Program-made: the position numbers and the translations under genes | IMG/VR virus record: IMGVR_UViG_3300045303_000112 | Span: 1-43,388 of that record | Reading direction: 5' to 3' (one strand) | Source: a virus | Length of the DNA: 43,388 bases | Shown: positions 24,896-31,624 of the stretch, piece after piece | Layout: every line of letters begins with the position of its first letter | How positions within the stretch are numbered: the stretch's first letter is position 1 | The notes under the pieces: generated by a model | Databases searched by the model: none | Seen by the model: the letters and a program-made list of their open reading frames with translations, nothing else | Told to the model about the DNA's origin: nothing

Positions 24896-24957
24896 TGAAA
24901 ATCACGATCAACGAAGCAAACGCGGCGCTGGTGCTCACGCCGCTGAATTTGACCTAA
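24895..24957 (+). pseudogene. 20-residue C-terminal duplicate of the gene at 23908
   Basis: ATG 24895 overlaps the HNH stop. The product MKITINEANAALVLTPLNLT aligns with the last residues of the 67-residue protein upstream (NEANxALVxxPLxLT). Either a very small functional paralogue translated by coupling to the HNH gene, or the surviving 3' end of a second copy interrupted by the endonuclease gene. Confidence 0.45.
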
Positions 24958-24972
24958 ATAGGAGATTCAATC

Positions 24973-25005
24973 ATGACCGCAACACCGCAAAGCCCGGTGC
25001 CATGA
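24973..25005 (+). other. Short leader ORF coupled to the signal-peptide fibre gene
   Basis: TAGGAGA lies before ATG 24973. The 10-codon frame MTATPQSPVP ends in a TGA that overlaps the ATG of the next gene (ATGA at 25002-25005). The ribosome binding site belongs to the leader, so the fibre gene is probably translated by termination-reinitiation. Confidence 0.4.
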
Positions 25006-25865
25006 AAGCGATTCTCGCCACACTTGCGCTATTCGCCGCTGTAACGTCTGGCTCCGCGCTCGCTCAGGTAAGTCCGTACTCGGGCGGGACGGGAGCTCGT
25101 AATCCAAATACTTCCATTATCACCGTGGCCGGGCCGCTTACCACGGTCGGAAACTTCCTGACGACTCTGACGATCACCGCGCCGACTTCGATCACGCTTC
25201 CTACCAGCGGCACGCTCGCAACAACGGCGCAAATCACTGGTGGTACGCTTGCAGGTAGCTTCACTACTGTTACTGCCACCGGCGCCGTCACTTCCACCGC
25301 CTCTGGCAATGCTTTTATTTCTAATAGCACAGCGGATCAAACTGGTTTTGTTTTGCAGAATGCCGGTGTTACTAAATGGACCCTATACAATCGATCAGGC
25401 TTTGCCGATAACTTTCAGATTCTAAGTGCTACTACCGGCACCGGTTTCACCGTTTTACAAGCTAGCGGCAGGGGATCATTTGGCAGTGGCGCTGATGTCG
25501 TAGGCAGTCTTACTGCTACATCTTTCAACGATGATGCAGGGAACCTGATAATCAGTTCGACGAATCCGACGATTGCGAGCGGCTTCGGAACCGGGCCGAC
25601 ATGTTCTCCCTGCAACAATACGGCGGCGTTCAAAGTTACTGTTGGCACAGGCGGACTGGATTCAACCGGTGTAATCACCATGCCGACCGCCTCTGGCGGA
25701 TGGGCCTGCCACGTTCTAAATCTGACTGACACAAGCACCGCGCATATGCTGCGCATGACAAGCATGAGCACTACTTCGCTGACGGTCACGAACTCGGTAA
25801 TTGGCGGCGGCAATCAGCCATTCGGCGTTGCAAATGTGCTGCTGTTCCAGTGCGCAGCATTTTGA
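25002..25865 (+). CDS. Tail-fibre-like protein with Sec signal peptide
   Basis: 287 residues from ATG 25002. Residues 1-22 (MKAILATLALFAAVTSGSALAQ) form a classic signal peptide with ALA-Q cleavage pattern. The rest is Thr/Ser/Gly/Ala-rich beta-repeat sequence typical of phage fibres (for example LPTSGTLATTAQITGGTL near residue 65). The final segment has paired cysteines (CSPC, near residue 200, and further single Cys), unusual for cytoplasmically assembled fibres and consistent with an exported protein. Translation is coupled to the short leader ORF. It is either a fibre-like protein exported by the infected cell or a structural protein with an unusual N-terminus. Confidence 0.65.
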   Translation: MKAILATLALFAAVTSGSALAQVSPYSGGTGARNPNTSIITVAGPLTTVGNFLTTLTITAPTSITLPTSGTLATTAQITGGTLAGSFTTVTATGAVTSTASGNAFISNSTADQTGFVLQNAGVTKWTLYNRSGFADNFQILSATTGTGFTVLQASGRGSFGSGADVVGSLTATSFNDDAGNLIISSTNPTIASGFGTGPTCSPCNNTAAFKVTVGTGGLDSTGVITMPTASGGWACHVLNLTDTSTAHMLRMTSMSTTSLTVTNSVIGGGNQPFGVANVLLFQCAAF

Positions 25866-25975
25866 TGCCCAAGCGCTTCCTCCACACTTCGGCACGCGAC
25901 CTATTCGACCTGCTTATCGTGATCTGCTTCGGCGCAGTGGTGTATTTGCTGCGCCAACACTTCGGGGCTGAATAG
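25865..25975 (+). CDS. 36-residue single-span membrane protein
   Basis: ATG overlaps the preceding TGA (TGATG at 25863-25867). The product MPKRFLHTSARDLFDLLIVI... has a basic N-terminus and one hydrophobic span of about 17 residues (residues 14-30), followed by QHFGAE. It is the first gene of the lysis-region membrane cluster. Possibly a lysis accessory; function not recognised. Confidence 0.55.
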   Translation: MPKRFLHTSARDLFDLLIVICFGAVVYLLRQHFGAE

Positions 25976-25978
25976 CGC

Positions 25979-26296
25979 ATGGACCTGACCAGCGCGGACT
26001 TCCGTGGCCTAGCGGCTCGTGCATTTATCAGTGCCGCGGCAACTGTCATACTCGGGCTCGCGGTGGCGTTCGTCACCGGCATGGTCGGAAAGCTCGACAA
26101 AATTGAGGTTGTCGCGACGGCGCAGGTTGCACAGAGTGCGCAGATTGCGGCGATGAAGGAAGCCGCGGACAAGCGCAAGGACGACTCGATTGAAGTCAGG
26201 GTCTCGCTCAAAGGCATCGAACAGGAGCACCGCTTCTTGATCGACGAAGTACGCCTGCTACGCTCCGAGCTGGCGGCAGAGAGGAAGGCGCGTTGA
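25979..26296 (+). CDS. Membrane-anchored coiled-coil protein of the lysis region
   Basis: 105 residues: one N-terminal membrane span (about residues 13-35, rich in Ala, Val, Ile), then a long charged coiled coil (about 38-105) with heptad-like Ile/Leu/Val spacing. This topology fits a spanin-type (Rz-like) or a haemolysin XhlA-like accessory. It lies directly before the holin, overlapping by TGATG. No lipoprotein partner gene is embedded, so the spanin assignment is tentative. Confidence 0.6.
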   Translation: MDLTSADFRGLAARAFISAAATVILGLAVAFVTGMVGKLDKIEVVATAQVAQSAQIAAMKEAADKRKDDSIEVRVSLKGIEQEHRFLIDEVRLLRSELAAERKAR

Positions 26297-26643
26297 TGGA
26301 TGACGAGATACGCCGTTCCGTGTGGTCCGCAATCCGATCGATGCTGATAGCGGGCGGCGCGTGGCTTGCCGGAAAAAACCTGCTCGACAACGAGACTGCA
26401 TCCGCGCTCGTTGGCTCGCTCACGGTCGCGCTGCCTGCTCTATGGGGCGTGCTTGAAAAGATCGTTGCCGAACGCAAGGCGAAAGCGGATCAGGCAACCG
26501 CGTTGAATGTGGGCATCGTGATTGCTGACCGCGTAACCGGTGCTACGCCGTTAGTGCCCGCGTCCGAGGTGCCCGCGCTTATCGCCCACGTCGCCCCAAC
26601 GCTTCCCGACGCTCTCCCAAATCCGCTGTCTGGGCACACTTGA
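26296..26643 (+). CDS. Holin, Pam3-gp28-like
   Basis: 115 residues from ATG 26296, overlapping the previous stop by one base. Two hydrophobic segments (about residues 14-28 and 37-53) separated by the polar GKNLLDNETAS, then a charged helix (EKIVAERKAKADQ), match the layout of the Pam3-gp28 holin family (I recall the pattern; not verified). Holins permeabilise the inner membrane, allowing the leaderless endolysin at 28241 to reach the wall. The C-terminal 40 residues are a Pro/Ala-rich tail, longer than usual. Confidence 0.65.
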   Translation: MDDEIRRSVWSAIRSMLIAGGAWLAGKNLLDNETASALVGSLTVALPALWGVLEKIVAERKAKADQATALNVGIVIADRVTGATPLVPASEVPALIAHVAPTLPDALPNPLSGHT

Positions 26644-27017
26644 TGGACAGCCATCCTATTGATTTTGCTTTTTTCGGCTGTTGGGATCAGTCGGGACACT
26701 ATATGTTCTTGCCCGACAAAAGCCAAGTAAGAGACTGCGAACGCGGCGGAATACCTACTGAAGCGCAACTTGATGGATCGCGTTTGTTCCTCCCATATCC
26801 TGAACGTGTTGGCGAAGGCCGCGTAACTTATTTACCGGCATTGAATGTCACCGTTATGTCTTGGTGGAATCTGGTATTTGACGAACGCGGTGCAGTAAAT
26901 TCTCATGTAATCTGTAGAGGAGATCAAAGAGTATCAACGATGTGGAATGTGTTTGTATCGCGTTTCCCTGATTTAGCTAAGCATCACACGAAACCAATCA
27001 TCGCTATAACGTATTGA
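26643..27017 (+). CDS. Hypothetical protein, 124 aa
   Basis: ATG overlaps the holin stop (TGATG at 26641-26645). Soluble, with many aromatic residues and three cysteines; no membrane segment or known motif. It is richer in A/T than its neighbours, suggesting a later insertion into the lysis cassette. Function not recognised. Confidence 0.6.
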   Translation: MDSHPIDFAFFGCWDQSGHYMFLPDKSQVRDCERGGIPTEAQLDGSRLFLPYPERVGEGRVTYLPALNVTVMSWWNLVFDERGAVNSHVICRGDQRVSTMWNVFVSRFPDLAKHHTKPIIAITY

Positions 27018-27058
27018 TGTTCGCTGCTGAAAAACTCGCCGGCCATTAAAATGCGCGC

Positions 27059-27280
27059 ATGTCCGCAAATCCGCGCCCCGTCAGCATTGACCGCTACTTC
27101 TGTTTCGAGAGCGGCGGCGGATTCATTTTCAGCATTGTGGGCAAGACGAAAGATGGGCGTGACGTTGTGATTGGGCGCACATACCGGTATCGGAACCTGA
27201 ACGACATGATTGAGTCTGCGCGATTGGTGCGCGGCAAGAACACCGAAATTCCGATCGTTTGGAACGGAAAGAGTTTTTAG
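27059..27280 (+). CDS. Hypothetical protein, 73 aa
   Basis: ATG 27059 follows a 41-base gap. Short beta-rich protein (DRYFCFESGGGFIFSIVGKT, then VVIGRTYRYRNL), no membrane segment. Followed two bases later by a membrane microprotein. I see no family match. Confidence 0.55.
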   Translation: MSANPRPVSIDRYFCFESGGGFIFSIVGKTKDGRDVVIGRTYRYRNLNDMIESARLVRGKNTEIPIVWNGKSF

Positions 27281-27282
27281 GG

Positions 27283-27378
27283 ATGGTTCTGACCCTTGAG
27301 AATATGGCAATCGCCGTCGCAGCCTACGCGCTCTGCTGCGGCGCGGTCATGCTGCTGTGTAGGTTCCTGAAATGTTGA
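27283..27378 (+). CDS. 31-residue membrane microprotein
   Basis: ATG 27283, two bases after the previous stop. Product MVLTLENMAIAVAAYALCCG... with a hydrophobic span of about 18 residues ending at RFLKC. It overlaps the next gene by seven bases. Function unknown; one of several tiny membrane proteins in this region. Confidence 0.5.
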   Translation: MVLTLENMAIAVAAYALCCGAVMLLCRFLKC

Positions 27379-27518
27379 AAGACGGTCTGTATCGCGTGGT
27401 GACGCATTATCTGTGCGCTGGCTTCGTCGTCGAGGATGGCGGCGTTACGCAGTGTGCGCCAATCCTGCGAAAGAGGCTGTCCTACTGGCGCACTATCGCA
27501 CAGTGGGTTTGTCCGTGA
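27372..27518 (+). CDS. Conserved small phage protein, 48 aa
   Basis: ATG 27372 overlaps the end of the membrane microprotein. Product MLKDGLYRVVTHYLCAGFVV then EDGGVTQCAPILRKRLSYW. The pattern GLYRVxTxYLCAGFVVExGxVxxCAPILRxR..YW is one I recall from short proteins of many phages. Two conserved cysteines. Function unknown. Confidence 0.65.
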   Translation: MLKDGLYRVVTHYLCAGFVVEDGGVTQCAPILRKRLSYWRTIAQWVCP

Positions 27519-27537
27519 ACCGTCAAGAAATCCTTGC

Positions 27538-27639
27538 ATGTTGAGGCAGAACGGGTATGTCAAATGGACCGACATCGGCATGGCGATCATGGCGGTGATT
27601 CTGTTTCTCGCCGTGCTCGCAATGGTTTCCAACCCCTAA
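27538..27639 (+). CDS. 33-residue membrane microprotein
   Basis: ATG 27538 begins MLRQNGYVKWTDIG followed by a hydrophobic span (MAIMAVILFLAVLAMV). No strong ribosome binding site; a 9-codon GTG frame (27515-27544) starting at the previous stop runs across its ATG and could couple translation. Function unknown. Confidence 0.45.
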   Translation: MLRQNGYVKWTDIGMAIMAVILFLAVLAMVSNP

Positions 27640-27654
27640 TAATTAGGAGATGAA

Positions 27655-28032
27655 ATGCTCTACTTGTTGCGGATTCTTTTGCTCGCTGTGTTTTTCTCGT
27701 TTCCGGGCGTGCTGCCTGGGTGCGCAAGCGGCACGAACCCGCTCGGCAGCGTGCTGCTCATGCCGGACATCGACACCTTCAATAAAAGGCTCGGTGCGGC
27801 TTACGTTTTGAATACCGCTGTCAGACGCGCATCGGTGTCCTTGATGGATGCAGGCAAGATTAGTGCTCAGGACGGCGAGAATACGATGGCGGCGAACGAC
27901 GCGGCCAAGGCCGGGCTTGACCTGGCTGCCACTATGAGCAAGATCGATCTGGCCGCGGCCGACGGGAAGCTGAACGCGGTATCCGCGACTCTCATGGCGC
28001 TTTCGGCCTATCTGACGGCAAGGGGTCAATGA
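27655..28032 (+). CDS. Small phage lipoprotein
   Basis: 125 residues. AGGAG is seven bases before the ATG. Residues 1-22 form a lipoprotein signal with lipobox LPGC (cysteine at residue 23), so the mature protein should be lipid-anchored. The rest is Ala/Ser/Asp-rich and helical (about 30-120). It sits two genes before the endolysin. An outer-membrane spanin subunit is possible, but those are usually shorter and proline-rich, so I do not assign it. Confidence 0.65.
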   Translation: MLYLLRILLLAVFFSFPGVLPGCASGTNPLGSVLLMPDIDTFNKRLGAAYVLNTAVRRASVSLMDAGKISAQDGENTMAANDAAKAGLDLAATMSKIDLAAADGKLNAVSATLMALSAYLTARGQ

Positions 28033-28244
28033 TGGGACCAGGCGAGATACTGGCACTCCAAATCATCCTCGGCCTGGTTGACCGCGCCGCCGCCTATTCG
28101 GCCGCGCTTGCCAAGGCCAAGGCCGAGGGCCGCGACCTCAGCGAAGCCGAGATTCTGGCGCTCGCGCAGGATGACGACGTAGCGAGGGCGGAGCAGGTCT
28201 TGGCAATCGCCCGGCGGCGCGCGCAGGAAGCGAAGACCGCGTGA
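28029..28244 (+). CDS. Small helical protein before endolysin, 71 aa
   Basis: Tandem ATGs at 28029 and 28032 preceded by AAGGGG. A weakly hydrophobic N-terminal helix (ILALQIILGLVDRAAAY) is followed by an Ala/Glu/Arg-rich helix. Overlaps the lipoprotein and endolysin genes by four bases each, so it belongs to the lysis operon. Function unknown. Confidence 0.6.
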   Translation: MMGPGEILALQIILGLVDRAAAYSAALAKAKAEGRDLSEAEILALAQDDDVARAEQVLAIARRRAQEAKTA

Positions 28245-28669
28245 CCACTTCGGAAAAAGGGCTGGCTCTTATCCGGTCCTTTGAATCGCTTCGGCTTACA
28301 GCTTACCGAGACGGCGGCGGAGTCTGGAGCATTGGTTTCGGCCATACGGACGATGTTGAGCCGGGGGATACCTGCACCGCGCAGGAAGCGCTGGATTGGC
28401 TCAGGCGTGATGCTAACGAAGCCGAAATCTGCATCCTTACGAGTGTCGAAACCACGCTGACGCAATCACAGTTTGATGCTTTATGCAGCTTGGTTTTCAA
28501 TATCGGCTGCGAGGCGTTCGAGAATTCCACCATGCTGCGGCTGATTAATGCGGGCAAAATGGACGCGGCGAAAGGTCAATTCTCGCGCTGGAACAAAGAC
28601 GACGGGAAGATCATTGCTGGCCTGACGCGGAGGCGCGCGGCGGAAGCTGAATTGTTCGCTTCGGCCTGA
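28241..28669 (+). CDS. Endolysin, GH24 lysozyme (muramidase)
   Basis: 142 residues from GTG 28241 overlapping the previous stop (GTGA). The GH24 signature is clear: catalytic Glu15 in RSFESLRLTAYRD, Asp24, and the WSIGFGHT block ending at Thr36. The length is usual for phage muramidases. It cleaves the N-acetylmuramic acid to N-acetylglucosamine bond of peptidoglycan. There is no signal peptide or SAR segment, so release depends on the holin at 26296. Last gene of the rightward late region; terminator follows at 28786. Confidence 0.92.
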   Translation: MTTSEKGLALIRSFESLRLTAYRDGGGVWSIGFGHTDDVEPGDTCTAQEALDWLRRDANEAEICILTSVETTLTQSQFDALCSLVFNIGCEAFENSTMLRLINAGKMDAAKGQFSRWNKDDGKIIAGLTRRRAAEAELFASA

Positions 28670-28723
28670 ACCCCAAAACCTTCCCGAACCCCTCCGGACG
28701 GCATTTTCTAGGTCAACCCCATT

Positions 28724-28764
28724 AAAAAAAAGTCAGAACCAAACCAAGCAAATCGCCTTGGTTT
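28724..28764 (-). terminator. Candidate leftward terminator
   Basis: Perfect 8-bp stem AAACCAAG (28741-28748) with CTTGGTTT (28757-28764), loop of eight, followed on the minus strand after nine bases by eight T. The gap before the T-run is unusual, so termination is uncertain, but it is well placed to end the leftward early operon. Confidence 0.4.
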
Positions 28765-28785
28765 AGGTAGCAACACCGGGAGAGC

Positions 28786-28811
28786 GCACGCGCGCCCTGA
28801 GCGTGCTTTTT
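28786..28811 (+). terminator. Intrinsic terminator of the late operon
   Basis: GCACGC (28786-28791) pairs with GCGTGC (28801-28806) around a nine-base loop and is followed by five T. It lies 117 bases after the endolysin stop. The same hairpin is preserved in the second repeat copy (35135-35159, followed by four T). Confidence 0.65.
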
Positions 28812-28973
28812 CGTAGGGATGGCTTTGCGCAGGCGAAAGCCGAAGAAAAGCTAGTTGGCCAGAATCGTACACCCTGATTCCACCACGGAAGGCGATACCG
28901 GATTGTGAAACGGCTTTTGCCTATGAAAGCGCGCGCGAAAATAATGCTTGACGGCACAATCCGGGATGTCCCG

Positions 28974-29132
28974 CTATCCGGTTTCGCGTTCCGCATCGTG
29001 AAATGCAGGATCAGTCTGCTCAGCGAGGTACATCTCGATCGCCTCGGCGACCCCGCGCAAATTCTCGTCATCGCCGCACAGTTCGAGAACAGCTTCAAAT
29101 AGCTTAATCAAGGTTCGCTTTCTCAGTTTCAT
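28974..29132 (-). CDS. 52-aa acidic helical protein, paralogue 1
   Basis: ATG at 29132 on the minus strand. Product MKLRKRTLIKLFEAVLELCG continues with VAEAIEMYLAEQTDPAFHD. It differs from the product of 35322-35480 at only four positions (Ile/Leu 9, Asp/His 21, Asn/Asp 24, Ala/Val 47 by my hand alignment). Most differences between copies at DNA level are silent or conservative, indicating selection for the protein. The competing longer ORF on another frame (28763-29098) has a Ser/Arg-rich translation and is rejected. Function unknown; last gene of the leftward operon. Confidence 0.65.
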   Translation of the reverse strand: MKLRKRTLIKLFEAVLELCGDDENLRGVAEAIEMYLAEQTDPAFHDAERETG

Positions 29133-29166
29133 AAGGTGAAATCATATACCGCGCGCGCCTGACCGC

Positions 29167-29379
29167 TCACCACGCAATCCCGCCGTCTGAATCTTGCTCC
29201 GGTTCCGCGTTACCTGCGTTTCGCAATCCGCACTGCGGGCAGATATATTCAGAACGGCGGCGTTCGATCAGTTCGCGGGCCATGCGCCAAATTATGCCAA
29301 GGCCGGGTATGTTCCCGTCTTTGTCGATTCTGCGCAATTCTTCGTCGCTCACGGGTTCGTCAAGTTTGCTCATAGCCAT
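29167..29379 (-). CDS. Hypothetical small protein with CPQC knuckle
   Basis: 70 residues (or 68 from the second ATG). Acidic N-terminus, a helix around IIWRMARELIERRRSEY, then ICPQCGLRN, half of a zinc-ribbon-like motif; no second pair of cysteines is present. It overlaps the previous gene by ten bases. Function unknown. Confidence 0.55.
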   Translation of the reverse strand: MAMSKLDEPVSDEELRRIDKDGNIPGLGIIWRMARELIERRRSEYICPQCGLRNAGNAEPEQDSDGGIAW

Positions 29380-29591
29380 TCCATCGCATTTACAACGTTC
29401 TGACCGGCGTCAGTAAGGCGTACCCTGCCGCGTCCATTGATTTCGACAGACTCATATTCAATTAATTCTTTCGGCAACCCATCAAGCAACCTGAACACTG
29501 GCGCTGAAACTGGCGCCCATCCGCTGTCGTTTATCTCCATTTTAATCAACCGAAGCATGTGCTTCTGACCGTGATCTAGTTTCGTCGTCAC
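29370..29591 (-). CDS. Hypothetical protein, 73 aa, winged-helix-like
   Basis: GTG start at 29591 overlaps the previous TGA (GTGA); the longer open frame has no ribosome binding site and an Arg-rich leader. The product has alternating helix and strand patterns ending GRGRVRLTDAGQNVVNAMEW, reminiscent of a winged-helix C-terminal wing. No family assignment. Confidence 0.55.
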   Translation of the reverse strand: MTTKLDHGQKHMLRLIKMEINDSGWAPVSAPVFRLLDGLPKELIEYESVEINGRGRVRLTDAGQNVVNAMEWL

Positions 29592-30352
29592 GACTTCGCC
29601 TCGCCCCGCTCTAGCGCGCGCACTGCGGCGACAAGGGTCAGCGAAGCCCATGCATTGCTTTTAACCTCAGCCTTTGCCGCCTCGGCGACGGTGCGCAGGC
29701 GATTCAGTTCAGACTTTTCAACCATAATTGCTTCAATAAACTGCTTGTCCGGTTCATCGCTGCAATCTTCGCCGTCGGGGCCGGAGGCAGGCGCAGGTTC
29801 GGTAGTAATCGTCGGGGTACGCCGTTCCGTCGCACTTTCCGATTCGTTGGCGACTGCCTGCGCGGCCTCCGGTTCTTCGCCAGCGTGCGGGGTGAGGGCG
29901 CGAATGGCGTATGCGCACTGCGCAGCCATTTTGTAATGCTCTTTATCCTGCCATGGTGTAAATTTATTCTGTTCCTCGCATATCGTTGCGCACCTTTCGC
30001 ATTCTTCCTGCGCCACAGTCGCAAGCTGGCGCTCTGCGGCCTTCCACGCTTTCCAGTTTTCGCCAGAACGCTGTGCGTGCTGTTCGCTCTCACGGCAATG
30101 ACGGTCGCGCCAGTACTGCACCTTTGCAAGCTGGCGCTCGAGTTCATGGCAACGGATTTCCGCCGCTTCGGCGCGCAGATATTCGACCCCGGCTTTTTCT
30201 GCCCATCCGTGCGCGGTCTGATCCTTGCGCGATAGGGCATCTTCAAGCTCGTTCAGGCGGGCGGCAGCCTGCTCTATCAGTTCAACGCAGGCAGGAGGAA
30301 CAATCATTTCGCGCAACTGCTCGGCAAGCGTCGGCTGCGCTGGCTCGGTCAT
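29588..30352 (-). CDS. Coiled-coil early protein, 254 aa
   Basis: Residues about 20-130 form an Ala/Glu/Arg-rich coiled coil with a CERCATICEE motif near 117-126; residues 155-205 are acidic/Thr/Pro linker; the C-terminus is a short helix. Such proteins (Ea22-type composition) are common in phage early regions. ATG start overlaps the previous stop. Function unknown. Confidence 0.55.
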   Translation of the reverse strand: MTEPAQPTLAEQLREMIVPPACVELIEQAAARLNELEDALSRKDQTAHGWAEKAGVEYLRAEAAEIRCHELERQLAKVQYWRDRHCRESEQHAQRSGENWKAWKAAERQLATVAQEECERCATICEEQNKFTPWQDKEHYKMAAQCAYAIRALTPHAGEEPEAAQAVANESESATERRTPTITTEPAPASGPDGEDCSDEPDKQFIEAIMVEKSELNRLRTVAEAAKAEVKSNAWASLTLVAAVRALERGEAKS

Positions 30353-31062
30353 TTCGTCCTCGCTGCGTCTATTGCAACGTCAAGTTTATCGGGCGTGTCG
30401 GCATTCCAAATTGTCATTTGATCCATGTAATTTTCGTCTCTATTAGGCCACCAAATACGCCACCATTGATACCTTGCGGCATCACGTTGCACGCTGACCG
30501 CATCGCCCGCAGGGATTGTCGATAACTCTTTCAGATTGGCAACTGGTATCGGCACTCCAGAAGCTAGTTCAGACACACTCGGAGATGCATAAGTTTTCCC
30601 GTCAACACTTAGTAAAACATCGCCCGTAGGGATGGGCGCTGCGTAGAGCGGAATTGATCTGCGCGGAGCATTTGCAGGCCAGTCCGCGTCAGCGCAAGTA
30701 ACCAAATCCTGCGAACGCTCGTAACTGAAACCGTTGCGCGCGAAGGCACCATCTTTGTTGACGACCTGCCAAGCGCAAGGCTCCTGCCGCGACGCAGCCG
30801 CGATTTGCTCGCGCAGTTGGTCTAGTTCCTGATGCAGCAACCCGAGCGAAACAGCATCAACTTGCACCCTGCCTGCGGTTGGAATCACTTTGTGATTGAG
30901 ACGGGGATCGAGATTGCCAGAGTAAGGTGCGCGCAGGCTGGCGATTTCCTCCACCTGGGCGCGGATCAGCGCGGCGGCGTCTTTTGCTGCGTTCCATTCA
31001 TGGCCGGACCTACTGGAAATGTCGTCCAGCCGCGCGAGCAGGGCTTCGACTTCGGCGCTCAT
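30349..31062 (-). CDS. Early protein with DAARYxWWR C-terminal module, 237 aa
   Basis: Start placed at 31062 (MSAEVEALLARLDD); the upstream extension overlaps the preceding gene and is not protein-like. N-terminal helix (1-75), a middle domain starting EPCAWQVVNKDGAF, and a C-terminal module RDAARYQWWRIWWPN...LDVAIDAARTK. The same module is the core of the protein at 38876-39091 (KDAARYRWLRQWV...LDAALDTAM), so the operon holds two related modules. Family recalled from phage early genes; function unknown. Confidence 0.6.
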   Translation of the reverse strand: MSAEVEALLARLDDISSRSGHEWNAAKDAAALIRAQVEEIASLRAPYSGNLDPRLNHKVIPTAGRVQVDAVSLGLLHQELDQLREQIAAASRQEPCAWQVVNKDGAFARNGFSYERSQDLVTCADADWPANAPRRSIPLYAAPIPTGDVLLSVDGKTYASPSVSELASGVPIPVANLKELSTIPAGDAVSVQRDAARYQWWRIWWPNRDENYMDQMTIWNADTPDKLDVAIDAARTK

Positions 31063-31430
31063 TTCACACGCTCGCACTTGATAGGGGACGCGGACACCGT
31101 GCGCCACTGTTCGTGGCGATGCCAGAAGCAAGTGATGGCAAACGGCTCGCCTGAGATCAGATCATCGTAATCATGGTCATTTGCTGCTTGCTCCACGTAT
31201 TGAGCAACTGTATCTCCCCATCGCTCGTCGTCATCGCCGTAGCCGGATAGTTCAATGCCGGTTGGCATCCCTTCTAGCTCCCACGCTTCGCGCAGGCGGC
31301 GTGCGAATTCAACATGCCAGTCCGCACCGTAGACCATTGGCTGTCCGATAGCGTTGCGCATTTCAGTGAGAACGCGCAGCGCCATCTGATCGAACTTCGC
31401 ACGCTCCGCGTCTACTTTCGGTTCTTTCAT
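31059..31430 (-). CDS. Hypothetical early protein, 123 aa
   Basis: GGGAGGAAAAATG fixes the start at 31430. Acidic, mixed helix/strand, with Trp-rich C-terminal half (FAITCFWHRHEQWRTV). No known motif. Overlaps both neighbours by four bases. Confidence 0.6.
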   Translation of the reverse strand: MKEPKVDAERAKFDQMALRVLTEMRNAIGQPMVYGADWHVEFARRLREAWELEGMPTGIELSGYGDDDERWGDTVAQYVEQAANDHDYDDLISGEPFAITCFWHRHEQWRTVSASPIKCERVK

Positions 31431-31624
31431 TTTTCCTCCCTGACCGCAACGATGCGTATTCCGCGCCCGACCAATTCCGGCCACCACGCGACGCCGTAGC
31501 CGCGCATGGCATGCTCTGCCGCTCTGATCGGGCAGCGGAACATTCGGCCACTCAGGCGCCCATCGGCCCGGCACACGGCGAACCATTCGCCCTTGTGCGC
31601 GATGCCGTTACGGTCGGCGCTCAC
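31427..31624 (-). CDS. Hypothetical small protein, 65 aa
   Basis: GTG start overlapping the previous stop (GTGA). Two cysteines and several Trp (EWFAVCRADGRLSGRMFRCP, GYGVAWWPEL). No recognised family. Confidence 0.5.
   Translation of the reverse strand: MSADRNGIAHKGEWFAVCRADGRLSGRMFRCPIRAAEHAMRGYGVAWWPELVGRGIRIVAVREEK

Larger units (their letters stand above)
28700..29153. repeat. Direct repeat copy 1 (about 450 bp) with 52-aa gene
   Basis: From ggcattttct (28700) to the GGTAT..GATT just upstream of the 52-residue gene, this stretch matches 35057-35497 in the same orientation. Long identical blocks include GTACACCCTGATTCC, ATACCGGATTGTGAAACGGC and the adjoining TTTTGCCTATGAAAGCGCGC, and AGGTAGCAACACCGG. 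It contains the core of the repeated leader element (28700-28750), a plus-strand terminator, a hairpin around GGCTTT/AAAGCC (28823-28844), and the 52-residue gene. The two copies flank the recombination genes. Confidence 0.8.

Noticed and set aside
28763-29098. 111-codon minus frame over repeat copy 1 (and its counterpart at 35231-35446)
   Set aside because: It is an alternative frame of the 52-residue gene; the 52-codon frame starts further upstream, is acidic and helical, and is conserved at protein level between copies.
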